Assembly (NCBI RefSeq): GCF_000425305.1
Contig: NZ_AUDE01000024.1
Coordinates: 1-64,000, forward strand
DNA length: 64,000 nucleotides
From: Psychroserpens burtonensis DSM 12212
Lineage (GTDB): Bacteria > Bacteroidota > Bacteroidia > Flavobacteriales > Flavobacteriaceae
Reading direction: 5' to 3'
Shown here: positions 28,386-38,024 of the stretch, one piece after another
Numbering within the stretch: position 1 is the stretch's first letter
How the letters are laid out: every line of letters starts with the position of its first letter
Notes under the pieces: model-generated
Databases searched by the model: none
What the model saw: only the letters and a program-made list of their open reading frames with translations
What the model was told of the DNA's origin: nothing
Translations under genes and position numbers: made by a program

Positions 28386-28724
28386 ATTATGATATTATAT
28401 TAGCGAGTAATTAATACTATTGTTAGTGTTTGCATTTTCACAATATAGAAATCATATTTGTTTAGCCTCTTTTGTTTAGGAGCTTTAGCTTGGTCTTTAT
28501 TTGTGTCTTTACTTTTTGTCTTCTTAATTATAGATGAATGCTTATCAAATTTAGTAATAAAATATATTTCTATTTGTCTACCTATAAAAATAGTATAATC
28601 TGTTTGATAATGGTTAGTTGGAAATGCATTAGTTAAATGAAATTAGCGAGAGAGTAATCCATAGGATGCTTTGGGAACCAAGTAGAATCAAGCAATTTGG
28701 TATACGCGTCTTTGTTAGTTGTAT
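28386..28724. other. 339-bp gene-free region
   Basis: AT-rich, no frame with protein-like composition on either strand. It lies between converging genes (DUF3095 and the P-loop kinase) and has no clear terminator hairpin. Confidence 0.5.
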
Positions 28725-29213
28725 TTACTCGGTAATAATTATACCATCAGTAATTTCTTTTTCAGTTGGTTTTTCAAACCAACTTTCCATAAAGTCAAAA
28801 TTTTCTTGACTTACTTTAAATTCGAATGTGGCTCCTTTTTCATTATTTCTTTTCAATACTCTTTTAAGCCGAGTTTCTTTTGAAATATCCAAAAAGTGAA
28901 TTTTTGTGTCGTAACCATTAGATTTAGAAAATTTTCTAAATTTTTCTCTATGCTCAAATTTTGATAACCCTAAGTCTAGAATGGAATCGGTTTTTGAATT
29001 TTCCAATTGTTGAACTAACTCCATTATTATTTTTTCTGCTCTATCAATTCTTTCAAGAAACCATTGCAGTCCGTCGTTTGGTTTTTTGTCGGCAAGAAAT
29101 AGTGACTTATTCCACTGGTCAATTGAAAAAATAATTCCGTTCGTTTTACTTTTTAATTCCGCTGAGTATGTTGTTTTTCCTGAACCTGTATTTCCTGTTA
29201 TTAAATGTATCAT
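28725..29213 (-). CDS. Small P-loop ATP-binding protein (AAA_33/kinase type)
   Basis: 162 residues. The Walker A motif GNTGSGKTT is at residues 7-15. A DQWNKSLF segment follows (nucleoside/zeta-toxin-like kinases have a D/R here), then LDLGLSKFEHREKFRKF and a RLKRVLKRNNEKG segment near residues 120-132 that fits the arginine-rich lid. It is the size of AAA_33-type phosphotransferases that act on small metabolites or nucleic-acid ends. The target is unknown. A 10-bp inverted repeat lies just upstream. Confidence 0.8.
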   Translation of the reverse strand: MIHLITGNTGSGKTTYSAELKSKTNGIIFSIDQWNKSLFLADKKPNDGLQWFLERIDRAEKIIMELVQQLENSKTDSILDLGLSKFEHREKFRKFSKSNGYDTKIHFLDISKETRLKRVLKRNNEKGATFEFKVSQENFDFMESWFEKPTEKEITDGIIITE

Positions 29214-29230
29214 TTTGTTTCTCTATACTG

Positions 29231-29263
29231 CGCAACTAACGTATTTGTAAATTGTTAGTTGCG
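29231..29263. repeat. Inverted repeat CGCAACTAAC/GTTAGTTGCG upstream of the kinase gene
   Basis: CGCAACTAAC at 29231-29240 is the exact reverse complement of GTTAGTTGCG at 29254-29263, with a 13-base spacer. The segment 29225-29345 has a degenerate relative at about 59046-59165. Position (just upstream of a minus-strand accessory gene) and shape recall cassette recombination sites of some Bacteroidota, but the canonical attC cores are not present. Confidence 0.6.
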
Positions 29264-29371
29264 TTAACTAGGACTAAGTTAGCAAAAGAAAATGAACTAG
29301 AAGTAAGCCTAAAAGGATTTATAGTACACAAAGAATGCGATATTAATTATATAGTTTTCTGGTTATAGTTT

Positions 29372-30100
29372 TTATTTCTTCGGAAGGTATAATTCCATTT
29401 CATTAAATTCAGCCATGTCTAAATGACCCATTTTACGTTCATCTTTTGTAATTAGATGTAGATGTAAAAAAGAGTCATGATGAGTGAAAACTCCTTTATG
29501 TTCGGTTGAAAAGAAACCTATAATTACGACCTCTTCATTTTTTAAATTATAATTTGTTTGCCCTTTGTGCGCCTCTTCTGGTGAGGACACGTGAGTTCCT
29601 TTCGGTAAGTTTTGGATATGTATGATTGCTTTTGATACGTCTCCTTTTAATTTAAACGCAAATGGCCGTTTGTATTCAATTGTTTTCTCGTCAATGAATT
29701 TTTCCAAGTCTTGTATTGACTTAATACCTGAAGGTAAATCAATTTTGTGCCATTCAGTTACATTTCCATAAACGAAAAACGGTGCAGATACATCAAAGTT
29801 TTTTTCGACTTTCATTGTAGAATCTGTTAATACTTCTGATACATAGGCTTGTCCGTCATTGATCAGAATTTCTCCTGTCAAGTAGCTCTCAGGTCCAATA
29901 CCATAAAGACCTTTTTGGTTTGTAATAGAATCAAGATTTATAATACCTTCCAACTCTCCTTTCCACATTACATTTTTCATAGCTCCAGTAATTTTAATAT
30001 CAGAGTATGTTTCTAGTTCTAAATTAGTCGATTTAGTATTTTGGTTACAGGAAACCAATACAATCAAAAAAAGTCCGAATGATATATGTTTTATTTTCAT
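29372..30100 (-). CDS. Acetolactate-decarboxylase-like lipoprotein
   Basis: 242 residues. A lipoprotein leader (cysteine in LIVLVSCNQ at residue 18) is followed by the alpha-acetolactate decarboxylase fold: GIINLDSITNQKGLYGIGPE near residue 52, EILINDGQAYVS, and the zinc-site motif LHLHLITKDERKMGHLD (HxH and a third H). The GFR segment that carries a catalytic arginine in BudA/AlsD-type enzymes reads GFFSTEH here, so the arginine seems lost. Export by a lipoprotein signal is also unusual for this cytoplasmic family in fermenters. Enzymatic activity is uncertain. Confidence 0.75.
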   Translation of the reverse strand: MKIKHISFGLFLIVLVSCNQNTKSTNLELETYSDIKITGAMKNVMWKGELEGIINLDSITNQKGLYGIGPESYLTGEILINDGQAYVSEVLTDSTMKVEKNFDVSAPFFVYGNVTEWHKIDLPSGIKSIQDLEKFIDEKTIEYKRPFAFKLKGDVSKAIIHIQNLPKGTHVSSPEEAHKGQTNYNLKNEEVVIIGFFSTEHKGVFTHHDSFLHLHLITKDERKMGHLDMAEFNEMELYLPKK

Positions 30101-30284
30101 TGAATATGATTTGTTTATAATATATGCTTATGATGCGATGTGTGTCTTTGGATGGGCTATTAAAAGTATAAAACTCAGTTATAAAATCTACAAGAATTTT
30201 TTAGATACACACAGATCTAGTTGCAGTTTATAAACGTTGTTTGACATGGTTTTTATTTCTTTAAAACTTTATCGTTGACGATTA

Positions 30285-31244
30285 TTATACCTTTTTTTCT
30301 CGGTTATTATTGTTTATAAAATCGGCATTCGTTTTATTTAATGGTTCATATTCTTTTAAATGAATGGAATTAAATTCAGATTTAACCATCTCTAATTTAG
30401 ACGGACTTGTAAACATCATTGCGTAAGCTTCTTTTAATGAGCGACTTTTTGTCACATCTATGCAGATGTCTTTCCATTCATGAAAATTCAAAGTAATGGG
30501 ATTATATGAATTGATAGGTTTAGTAAGGCCGTACACTGCTTGTTCCTCTTCTGCTTGAAAGGTTCCAAATATTCGGTCCCAGATGATAAATGTCGATCCA
30601 AAGTTTTTATCTAGGTACTTCTCGTTTCTTGAATGATGAACTCTGTGATGAGACGGTGTGACAAATATATATTCTATTGGAGCAGGTAATTTTCTAATAT
30701 ATTCAGTATGAATCCAAAATTGATAGAGTACTTCAATTTGATGACATATAAAAAAAAGGACAGGGTCAAATCCCATCAAAACGATAGGAATAAAAAAGAT
30801 GATTTTAATATGTTGTGTCCAGCCCAACCTAAAAGACACAGACCAGTTATATTTTTCAGAATTGTGATGTGTAACATGAGTTGCCCACCAAAAACGATTA
30901 ACATGCGTTAATCTATGCGACCAATATCTACAAAAATCAATAGATATAATACAAAGAATATAGGCCCACCATTCTCTTGGAATACTCCAAGGAACTATAT
31001 TATAGAAAAACAGAATTATCCCATAGATTCCTATTTTTAATAAAGCAGAGATACTAACATTAACAAGGCCAATACATGTCGCTGATAAGGTATCTAAGCC
31101 ATCATAATAATCTTTTTTTTGAATAATTGTGAGGACCCATTCCAATACAACAAGTAAAATCATTGGAATTGCCGCAACTTGGATAATGTCAAACCCTACA
31201 AGTTGGTCTAACAGCATTTCCATAGTTAAAGGATTTTCTTTCAT
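30285..31244 (-). CDS. Sterol desaturase/fatty-acid hydroxylase family protein
   Basis: 319 residues with several transmembrane helices and the three histidine clusters of the family's di-iron centre: HRLTH, HVTHHN and HRVHHS. A further H (FHEW) lies near the C-terminus. Members hydroxylate or desaturate lipids, including carotenoids and ornithine lipids in bacteria, at the inner membrane. The substrate cannot be told. It is followed on the same strand by the decarboxylase-like gene (184 bp apart). Upstream, a 743-bp gene-free region begins. Confidence 0.9.
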   Translation of the reverse strand: MKENPLTMEMLLDQLVGFDIIQVAAIPMILLVVLEWVLTIIQKKDYYDGLDTLSATCIGLVNVSISALLKIGIYGIILFFYNIVPWSIPREWWAYILCIISIDFCRYWSHRLTHVNRFWWATHVTHHNSEKYNWSVSFRLGWTQHIKIIFFIPIVLMGFDPVLFFICHQIEVLYQFWIHTEYIRKLPAPIEYIFVTPSHHRVHHSRNEKYLDKNFGSTFIIWDRIFGTFQAEEEQAVYGLTKPINSYNPITLNFHEWKDICIDVTKSRSLKEAYAMMFTSPSKLEMVKSEFNSIHLKEYEPLNKTNADFINNNNREKKV

Positions 31245-31987
31245 ATGGGGAACATTATGTTTTTTTGAGAATCTTTGCTACACAGCATAACAAATTGAGC
31301 TTCTCTAATTGAATGTGCTTTTTTTGAAAAATAAGGTTTTTAGTTATAATTATACTGATAAAGGTTAAGTAAATTATTCCTAATTTAGGAATCTACATAT
31401 CTATAATTATTTTTATATACTGTGGTTGTATATAGCTACTGCGTTTGGAAAGGTCTATACCCATGTAATGAGTAAGTCTATATAAATAACATATAAAATA
31501 AGTAGATCTACTAAATCATCAATATACATATCCTTTTGCAAACTTATGATAAAGGTTTGTAAAGGGGAATCAGTCTAAAAATGCTCAGAATTCTAATTAT
31601 GCATTTTAAAAATGTCTTATTCATATTCTTGCGTAGCGCTTTTTTGGTGCCTAATTTTCAATTTGAAAGGTACATTGAAACATCTAATTACTATTTTCGT
31701 TTTTATATATGATTTTATTAAATTATATAGCCTCCTTTTCAGGACGGGTCATAACTACGGTAACGAGTTGTTTTACACTAAAGATAAAAAATTTGTGCAT
31801 TCTATACGTGTGCGAGGTATTACAACGTATTTTTTATTAATTTCTATGTTTTTAGTACATAAATAGCAGTTTTATTTACCTGTAAAATAGGGTTATTATG
31901 CACAGTAGTATTGTGGAAAAAGAGAGAGTCTTAATAGGTCTATATTTAATATTTGATTTCCGAATTTACAAGCCAATCTACTTAGAA
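31245..31987. other. 743-bp gene-free region
   Basis: A plus-strand frame at 31612-31866 has no protein-like features and no initiation context. The region is AT-rich and without strong hairpins. It separates the accessory block to the left from the MoxR operon to the right and could be a former insertion site. Confidence 0.55.
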
Positions 31988-33319
31988 TTATAACAAGCCT
32001 CGAGCCTTAATCTCTAAATACTTATTTATAGTATCAATAGTTAAATCTTGAGGAGACGTTAAGATAGACTGGATGCCATATTTTTGAAGTTCATTGACAA
32101 TCAAACGCTTTTCAAAAGCAAATTTTTCAGCAATGACTTTGTCATAGGCCTGCTGTACGGTTACGGCTTTTTCTGTAATAATGGTATTAAGCTCTGTGTT
32201 TTTAAAGAAGATGACAACTAGTAAATGACTTTTAGCAATTCCTTTTAGGTAAGGGAGTTGCCTATGTAAGCTGTCTAAGGTTTCAAAATTAGTGTATAAG
32301 AGCATTAAACTTCGTTGGTTGATATTTCGTTTAACGTCTGCGTAGAGCCTGCTGTAATCGCTCTCATAGAAATCTGTGCTTACATTATACAGGGTTTCTA
32401 GAATGAGGTTCATTTGAGATGTACGGCGCTCTGCGACAACAATGTTTTCTACTTTTTTTGAGAAGGCTAAAATTCCTGCTTTATCTTGTTTTTTTAAGGC
32501 TACATTAGAAATCACTAAGGATGCATTGATGGCATAATCTAGGAGTGTTAATCCATTAAAAGGCATTTTCATGACACGCCCTTTATCAATAATCGAATAC
32601 ACAGGTTGTGATTTTTCGTCTTGAAACTGGTTGACCATCAATTGGTTTCGCTTGGCGGTTGCTTTCCAGTTAATCGTACGTAAATCATCACCTAATACAT
32701 AGTCTTTGATTTGTTCAAACTCCATAGTGTGACCAATCTTACGTATTTTTTTAATTCCATATTGATGTAAATTATTGCTTATAGCCATCAAATCGTACTT
32801 ACGCAATTGCATAAAACTAGGATAGGTTGGTACCATTGCATTATCATCTGTAGTAAAGCGACGTGCTATTAAACCAAAGACCGAAGTGACATAGATATTT
32901 AATTTTCCGAAGTGATATTCACCACGTTCTACAGGACGTAATTTATATTCAATTCGAGAAGTACTTGAGGCTTCCAATTTCCGAAGAATACTAAAATCTC
33001 TAACTTGAAATTGCTCTGGGATTTCATCAATAATCGTCGTATTAACATTAAATGTGTAGTAGTTATGGATTACTAAATTCACAGGGTTTTCATCACCATT
33101 AGAGAACTTCTCTGGCAATATGCGCTCACCTTTCACTCCTTTTTTTGCTACAAATAGTATGATCGTATCTAAAAGCGTAAGCGTTACCAATAACAAAACG
33201 AGTAATTTAACAATCACAAAACCTCTTGGGAAAATAAAACTCAAAACAAACAATACCATAATGGCAATGCACGCATAGAAAAATCTGTTTTGGAGAAAAA
33301 ATGGTTTTATACGTTTCAA
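31988..33319 (-). CDS. DUF58 (VWA-like) protein of the MoxR operon
   Basis: 443 residues. Two N-terminal transmembrane helices (FFYACIAIMVLFVLSFIF, IVKLLVLLLVTLTLLDTIILF), then the DUF58 domain with the hallmark DDLRTINWKATAKRNQLMVNQF near residues 212-233. DUF58 proteins have a von Willebrand A-like part and work with MoxR ATPases, probably in assembly of envelope or respiratory complexes. Last gene of a seven-gene minus-strand operon. No metal-ion-site defect is apparent. Confidence 0.88.
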   Translation of the reverse strand: MKRIKPFFLQNRFFYACIAIMVLFVLSFIFPRGFVIVKLLVLLLVTLTLLDTIILFVAKKGVKGERILPEKFSNGDENPVNLVIHNYYTFNVNTTIIDEIPEQFQVRDFSILRKLEASSTSRIEYKLRPVERGEYHFGKLNIYVTSVFGLIARRFTTDDNAMVPTYPSFMQLRKYDLMAISNNLHQYGIKKIRKIGHTMEFEQIKDYVLGDDLRTINWKATAKRNQLMVNQFQDEKSQPVYSIIDKGRVMKMPFNGLTLLDYAINASLVISNVALKKQDKAGILAFSKKVENIVVAERRTSQMNLILETLYNVSTDFYESDYSRLYADVKRNINQRSLMLLYTNFETLDSLHRQLPYLKGIAKSHLLVVIFFKNTELNTIITEKAVTVQQAYDKVIAEKFAFEKRLIVNELQKYGIQSILTSPQDLTIDTINKYLEIKARGLL

Positions 33320-33334
33320 ATTATTCTTGAGCTA

Positions 33335-33865
33335 TTAAAGTGAGTTATTTGATTTTCTAATTTTTAAATCAGTCGCGTATGATTTATTACCTAGACTATC
33401 TTTTAAATGAGTTATGTCAATATTGTATTTATAACCATACATATTACCTATTTTGTCTAGCGTTTCTTTATTTCGCTTAGCTCTTTTTAGATTGGAATTG
33501 TAGGCGTTTAGAGGCGCCAAAGCAACCCCTAAAACACTAAATCCAAGGGTCACAATAATTAATGGAATTGTGGAGATAAAACCTTTATCTAAAATGAATT
33601 TACCTAATAAAAACGCAGCTAAAACTAAAGCAAAAGCAAGTAAGGCATACATTATTAAGTGACCGTAAGTATCTGTCTTAGTTTTTAAAATAGCGTCATG
33701 TTCTATATTGATAGTTTCAATTTGCTCTTTGAAATTATCTTGTATTTTAATAACACCACACTTATTTTGAAAATCAGGTTTTCTATTCGTTAAACCGCAA
33801 AGCGTGCCTATCTTAAAATCTATGATTTTATGATCACATAGCTTGCAATGTAGCGTTAAATCCAT
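33335..33865 (-). CDS. Zinc-ribbon membrane protein in the MoxR operon
   Basis: 176 residues. The N-terminus carries cysteines at 7 and 10 (HCKLC) and again at 23 and 36, the pattern of a small zinc ribbon seen in flavobacterial DUF proteins. A charged helical region follows, then two transmembrane helices near residues 72-90 and 95-115. It is inserted between the MoxR and DUF58 genes with 166-bp and 15-bp gaps. Function unknown; perhaps a later insertion into the operon, since the gap to moxR is the only long one. Confidence 0.65.
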   Translation of the reverse strand: MDLTLHCKLCDHKIIDFKIGTLCGLTNRKPDFQNKCGVIKIQDNFKEQIETINIEHDAILKTKTDTYGHLIMYALLAFALVLAAFLLGKFILDKGFISTIPLIIVTLGFSVLGVALAPLNAYNSNLKRAKRNKETLDKIGNMYGYKYNIDITHLKDSLGNKSYATDLKIRKSNNSL

Positions 33866-34031
33866 TTTGTTAATACAATTTTATCTGTTTATAGATCCAA
33901 TATTAAAAATATACCGGAAACAGTTACTGAAGCTGTAAACTCTTTTGTTTAGTTATTTCTAATCCAATCTATCTAATAATTTAGTCTGCTAAACCTAATG
34001 AATACTGAGGATTAATCACTTTTTACTAAAT

Positions 34032-35135
34032 TTATCTAGGGATTTCAACCGCTTCAATAATCTGCTTTATAATTTGCTTCGTCGTTACGCCTTCCATTTC
34101 GCGTTCTGGTGTTACAATAACACGATGCTGCAATACGGGTATTGCTGAGCGCTTAATATCTTCTGGTGTTACAAAGTCTCTGCCATCCATAGCAGCGAAC
34201 GCTTTACTGGCTTTTAATATAGCAATAGAGGCTCTTGGTGACGCTCCTAAGTATAAAAACGGATTGTTACGTGTGTTGACGATCATATCTGCAATGTATT
34301 TAATGAGATGTGACTCTATTTTGATTTGCTCTACTAAACCTTGAAATTTAATGATTTTAGCAGCACTTAAATGCGCAGTAACTTGATCGGTTTTACCCTT
34401 GCCCTGTAAATTATGTTCACGATTTAAGATTTCTACTTCTTCCTCTATATTGGGATAATCAATATCTATTTTAAACAAGAAACGGTCTAATTGCGCTTCT
34501 GGTAAGCGGTACGTTCCTTCTTGCTCTACTGGGTTTTGAGTAGCGAGAACTATAAAAGGTAAATCCATTTGATATCTATTACCATCAATAGTAACTTGTC
34601 GCTCTTCCATCACCTCAAATAGAGCGGCTTGTGTTTTTGCTGGTGCTCTGTTGATTTCGTCAATAAGAATCATATTAGAAAAAATAGGCCCTTTTTTAAA
34701 ATCAAACTCAGAGTTTTTCATATTAAAGACAGAGGTTCCCAAAATATCACTAGGCATCAAATCTGGTGTAAATTGAATCCTGCTAAAATCGACGTCTAGT
34801 GATTTTGCTAATAGCTTAGCAGATATGGTTTTTGCTACTCCAGGAACGCCTTCAATAAGCGAATGGCCATTCGCGAGAATAGACGCAATGAGCATATCTA
34901 TCATTCCTTTTTGGCCAACAATTACTTTGCTGATTTCACCTTTTATTAAAGCAATACCGTCTTGAAGTTCACTCAAGTCAATTCGGTTTGTAAAACTGAT
35001 ATCACTGGGGGTTTTTTCTAGGTTTTCCTTTGGCTCAATAGATTCTGTAGCTTTAGAATCTCCTAATAACGACTCGTCAAATTGGTCGGTATTTGGTGTT
35101 GTATCTTCGTTTTGGTTGTCGTCTAAATGTTCCAT
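34032..35135 (-). CDS. MoxR-family AAA+ ATPase
   Basis: 367 residues. Walker A GVPGVAKT near residue 94, Walker B with LIDEINRAP near 157-165, sensor region ATQNPVEQEGTYRLPEAQLDRF (core NPVEQEGTY) and the LYLGASPRAS segment of the C-terminal lid. A 45-residue acidic extension precedes the domain. MoxR ATPases act as chaperones with DUF58/VWA proteins encoded beside them, as here. Cytoplasmic, membrane-associated. It starts 4 bp after the DUF4350 gene ends, so translation is likely coupled. Confidence 0.93.
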   Translation of the reverse strand: MEHLDDNQNEDTTPNTDQFDESLLGDSKATESIEPKENLEKTPSDISFTNRIDLSELQDGIALIKGEISKVIVGQKGMIDMLIASILANGHSLIEGVPGVAKTISAKLLAKSLDVDFSRIQFTPDLMPSDILGTSVFNMKNSEFDFKKGPIFSNMILIDEINRAPAKTQAALFEVMEERQVTIDGNRYQMDLPFIVLATQNPVEQEGTYRLPEAQLDRFLFKIDIDYPNIEEEVEILNREHNLQGKGKTDQVTAHLSAAKIIKFQGLVEQIKIESHLIKYIADMIVNTRNNPFLYLGASPRASIAILKASKAFAAMDGRDFVTPEDIKRSAIPVLQHRVIVTPEREMEGVTTKQIIKQIIEAVEIPR

Positions 35136-35138
35136 AAT

Positions 35139-36341
35139 TTATGTGGTATAAAAATCTTCTATAGCCTTGTTTAGTTGTAATAAATTGGCTTCATTACAAT
35201 TGCTCTTAGCTTTTAAATATACAATCTGATTAATTAATTTTTTAATGTATTCTTTGTCTTTGCCAGATTTTAAAGACAAATTCTTTACAAACTTATCATC
35301 GAGAATTTGAGTGTCTAAATAATAGACACGTCTAATATATTCTAAAAAATAAGTGATTTTTTTCTCTATTAAATTATCATGATCTTTTGTTTCGTAATAT
35401 AAATTACCAATTGTTTTAGTGAAATCAACAGTTGTGTTTTTTAAGGGTTCTTTAACGTTTACAATACGCTGTCTTCGCTTAGCATTAAAAATCATAAACA
35501 GTATCGTCGTAAGTAATGCTATATACCAAGCCCAACGCAGTGCTGGCCGACTTAAAACAAATCGCATTGGTGAACTTCCTAGTTCTTTTCGAAATTTATT
35601 TCTAGAATCAAAATAGAGGGTATCATCACTAAGATAAGATAGTACGCTAGATGCATATTTGCGATTATCTTTTTTAAGCAAATGATAATTGGTGAACACT
35701 ACAGGTTGCACATGCAAGTAAAAATAACCACTTCCCCAAGGGACTTCTATGAAATTGGTATAGGTCGCATCATCAAATTTTTGATGTCCTAAAACGGTCG
35801 TGTTGAGCGTGTCAATTTTAGAGAAATAAATATTGTTTAATCCTTTTTCTACGGAAATGGAATCACTTTTAAAAACTGGGTTTGTAAATGTGAATTCTGC
35901 TTTACCTTTAAATGTGAATTCATTTTTTGTGTCAAATCCTAAAGAGTCCAAAAGACGATCAGGAAAGTAATTACTCGATATAAAGATATCATTACCATGT
36001 GATGCGAAATCTAATAATTCTTGAGCAGATGTATTGTCTAAATCTGGATATTCATCAACGACAATATATGTTCCAGTGGTTAAGTAGGTACTATCTTCCC
36101 AATTATAATAGTCGTCAAAATACTCATATGGTGTGACTTTAATCTCTTGTACTTTACTCTCTGGAAACAAATTTGTGAGCTCTTCATAAAAAACAAATGT
36201 TCCATATGGGATTTTTTGAGTCTCATTATATGTTTTTTGCCAATTAATAGGAGCAGGTGTTGAGAATTCTATCGCTATAATTCCAACGAATAGTAGTATT
36301 AAAAGTCCGACGTATATTTTTAGTGTCTTACTCATTTCCAA
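35139..36341 (-). CDS. DUF4350 membrane protein
   Basis: 400 residues. An N-terminal transmembrane helix (LKIYVGLLILLFVGIIAIEF), a periplasmic domain with the PYGTFVFYEELTNLFPES start and TGTYIVVDEYPDLDN, typical of DUF4350 (gutamine-amidotransferase-like fold), then a second transmembrane helix near residue 268-284 and a cytoplasmic C-terminal helical tail. It belongs to the MoxR operon and overlaps the DUF4129 gene by 10 bp. Role unknown. Confidence 0.8.
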   Translation of the reverse strand: MEMSKTLKIYVGLLILLFVGIIAIEFSTPAPINWQKTYNETQKIPYGTFVFYEELTNLFPESKVQEIKVTPYEYFDDYYNWEDSTYLTTGTYIVVDEYPDLDNTSAQELLDFASHGNDIFISSNYFPDRLLDSLGFDTKNEFTFKGKAEFTFTNPVFKSDSISVEKGLNNIYFSKIDTLNTTVLGHQKFDDATYTNFIEVPWGSGYFYLHVQPVVFTNYHLLKKDNRKYASSVLSYLSDDTLYFDSRNKFRKELGSSPMRFVLSRPALRWAWYIALLTTILFMIFNAKRRQRIVNVKEPLKNTTVDFTKTIGNLYYETKDHDNLIEKKITYFLEYIRRVYYLDTQILDDKFVKNLSLKSGKDKEYIKKLINQIVYLKAKSNCNEANLLQLNKAIEDFYTT

Positions 36342-37099
36342 AGGGTTCTTAAAAATTGAGTAAATGCTTTTTTAGCCTTTTCAAATTGAGCGTTATCAAT
36401 ATCAAACTCACCATACCAAATGTAATTATAGAGGTAGGAGGTATATGAGAATTCTTCTTTTGTGTCTTTATTTTCTATTTCGAGATAGTAATCACTATTC
36501 GTTTTTTCTACATCATAGTCTATGACTTCTGCTTCAGAAAGTGACTTTAATAACCACAAGTAGTAGTACCGAATAGCAAGTCTGTAATTGTCTTCTTTTT
36601 CGGCTTCTGCGATGAGTGATTTAAAGTCGGTTTCGTAGATATTATTCTCGAGATCTGTAACAGGAATAATAGTCTTATCACTAGATTTTCCGAAGATCCA
36701 ACTTCCTTCTTTGTTAATAATAGCCTTCACGATAAAGAATACGACCAATAGAAAAATAACGACATAAAAAATCTTTAAGATGATGTCAGTAATATCTGCA
36801 GCTTTAGCATCACTATTGATATCAAATAAATTTTTAAAAAAATCTGATAGCCATTGTTTAAATCGTGTCCATATTCCAGAATTGTCTACAGTACGCTCAT
36901 AGATGAATTCATTGCCCTCATAGATGTCTTTGAGGTTGTCAAATTCGCGTTTATCAATAGGTGCTGTGTCAACATATACTGAGTCTTGCATGGTTTGCAA
37001 TGGTGCAGTTGTATCGATAGTTACTGTGTTTGTATGCAAGGAAATTCCGAAGAAAAGAAGGACGATATGTAAGAAGAATATTCTACTCACCAGATCCAA
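36332..37099 (-). CDS. DUF4129 membrane protein
   Basis: 255 residues with a leader helix, a periplasmic stretch, one transmembrane helix (IILKIFYVVIFLLVVFFIVKAI, near residues 108-129) and a C-terminal DUF4129 domain with AEKEDNYRLAIRYYYLWLLK and EFSYTSYLYNYIWYGEFDID. DUF4129 domains are found as the C-terminal part of transglutaminase-like or MoxR-linked proteins; the transglutaminase part is absent here. Overlaps both neighbours in the operon by 10 and 17 bp. Confidence 0.82.
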   Translation of the reverse strand: MDLVSRIFFLHIVLLFFGISLHTNTVTIDTTAPLQTMQDSVYVDTAPIDKREFDNLKDIYEGNEFIYERTVDNSGIWTRFKQWLSDFFKNLFDINSDAKAADITDIILKIFYVVIFLLVVFFIVKAIINKEGSWIFGKSSDKTIIPVTDLENNIYETDFKSLIAEAEKEDNYRLAIRYYYLWLLKSLSEAEVIDYDVEKTNSDYYLEIENKDTKEEFSYTSYLYNYIWYGEFDIDNAQFEKAKKAFTQFLRTLWK

Positions 37100-38024
37100 T
37101 TAGATCAATATCACTTTTGGTATTGATATTTTCATTGTCTTCTTTAAGACTATAATACACGATACCTTGATTGAGTTGTACAACGACATTTAAAATACTA
37201 CTCACTAAGAATGTTAATAGAAAAATAGCGAGCATCATTACCGTCATGGTTTTTTGAATGGCCATGGGCTCTGGTACAGTATTCGTTTCTATTTCTGTAA
37301 ACAGATTAACCATACCAAAAATATAAGGAATAAGTGCAATGACATTTTGTGCCACATAGCTTATTAAATAAAAGATACCTACACAGGCTATAGCTGCCCA
37401 AAATTTTGAACTCATCATCCTCCAAGAATATCCAAAACTATCCCAAATACCGCGTTTTTCGTCAAGATATTCCATTAGTGCGCCTTGGTAGAATAAACTT
37501 ACAGCGCCTATAACTAAAGGCATTGCAAAAATCCCTATTATGGTAATGGCGAGAATAAAAAGTAAAATACCAACGCCAAGCATCAATGGAATTACGATTA
37601 GTATTCCGCAGAGTAAAAAGATGAATATTTTACCAATATTAGCCTTGTATGTGTTTATAATATCTGTTGCTGTGAAATTTTTGCCATCGTGCTTGCTATA
37701 TAGTTTTAAATAAATAGGAACATAGGAGTAGGAAATCATTGCAGCCAATAAACCAACGATTATAAATACTAAAATAAGTACTATAAATACCCCAGAGTTT
37801 TGGTTCATGTATTCGTCTATACCTGCACTATTTCCATTTAGTAATCCTCCAAAAATAACATCGGTATAAAATTTACTAAAGAAATAGCCTAGCACCATAA
37901 GGATCAACAAGAAAATCCCGTTGATAATAAAAAAGTGCTTAAACAGGTGTTTTCCGTTTTGTTTTAAAAACGCAAAGGTGTCTTGAAAGTACTCGCCAAA
38001 GCCTCTAGATTTGTATAACTGCAT
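37083..38024 (-). CDS. Polytopic membrane protein of the MoxR operon
   Basis: 313 residues with about six transmembrane segments (for example FIINGIFLLILMVLGYFF and GIFVLILVFIIVGLL-like stretches) and a cytoplasmic N-terminal segment RGFGEYFQDTFAFLKQNG. It resembles DUF4013/glycerophosphodiester-membrane-domain proteins, but I cannot name the family firmly. It overlaps the SpoIIM-like gene by 20 bp, so it is surely part of the operon. Confidence 0.75.
   Translation of the reverse strand: MQLYKSRGFGEYFQDTFAFLKQNGKHLFKHFFIINGIFLLILMVLGYFFSKFYTDVIFGGLLNGNSAGIDEYMNQNSGVFIVLILVFIIVGLLAAMISYSYVPIYLKLYSKHDGKNFTATDIINTYKANIGKIFIFLLCGILIVIPLMLGVGILLFILAITIIGIFAMPLVIGAVSLFYQGALMEYLDEKRGIWDSFGYSWRMMSSKFWAAIACVGIFYLISYVAQNVIALIPYIFGMVNLFTEIETNTVPEPMAIQKTMTVMMLAIFLLTFLVSSILNVVVQLNQGIVYYSLKEDNENINTKSDIDLIGSGE

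Noticed and set aside
28725-29213. Zeta-type toxin of a toxin-antitoxin pair
   Set aside because: The P-loop kinase has no small antitoxin gene beside it and lacks a recognisable zeta substrate motif.
29225-29345. Genuine integron attC site
   Set aside because: The 10-bp inverted repeat has the right general shape, but the canonical RYYYAAC/GTTRRRY cores and an integrase gene are not seen.
31612-31866. Plus-strand open frame of 84 codons in the gap before the MoxR operon
   Set aside because: Composition is not protein-like, there is no leader, domain or initiation context, and it stands in a region without other coding signal.
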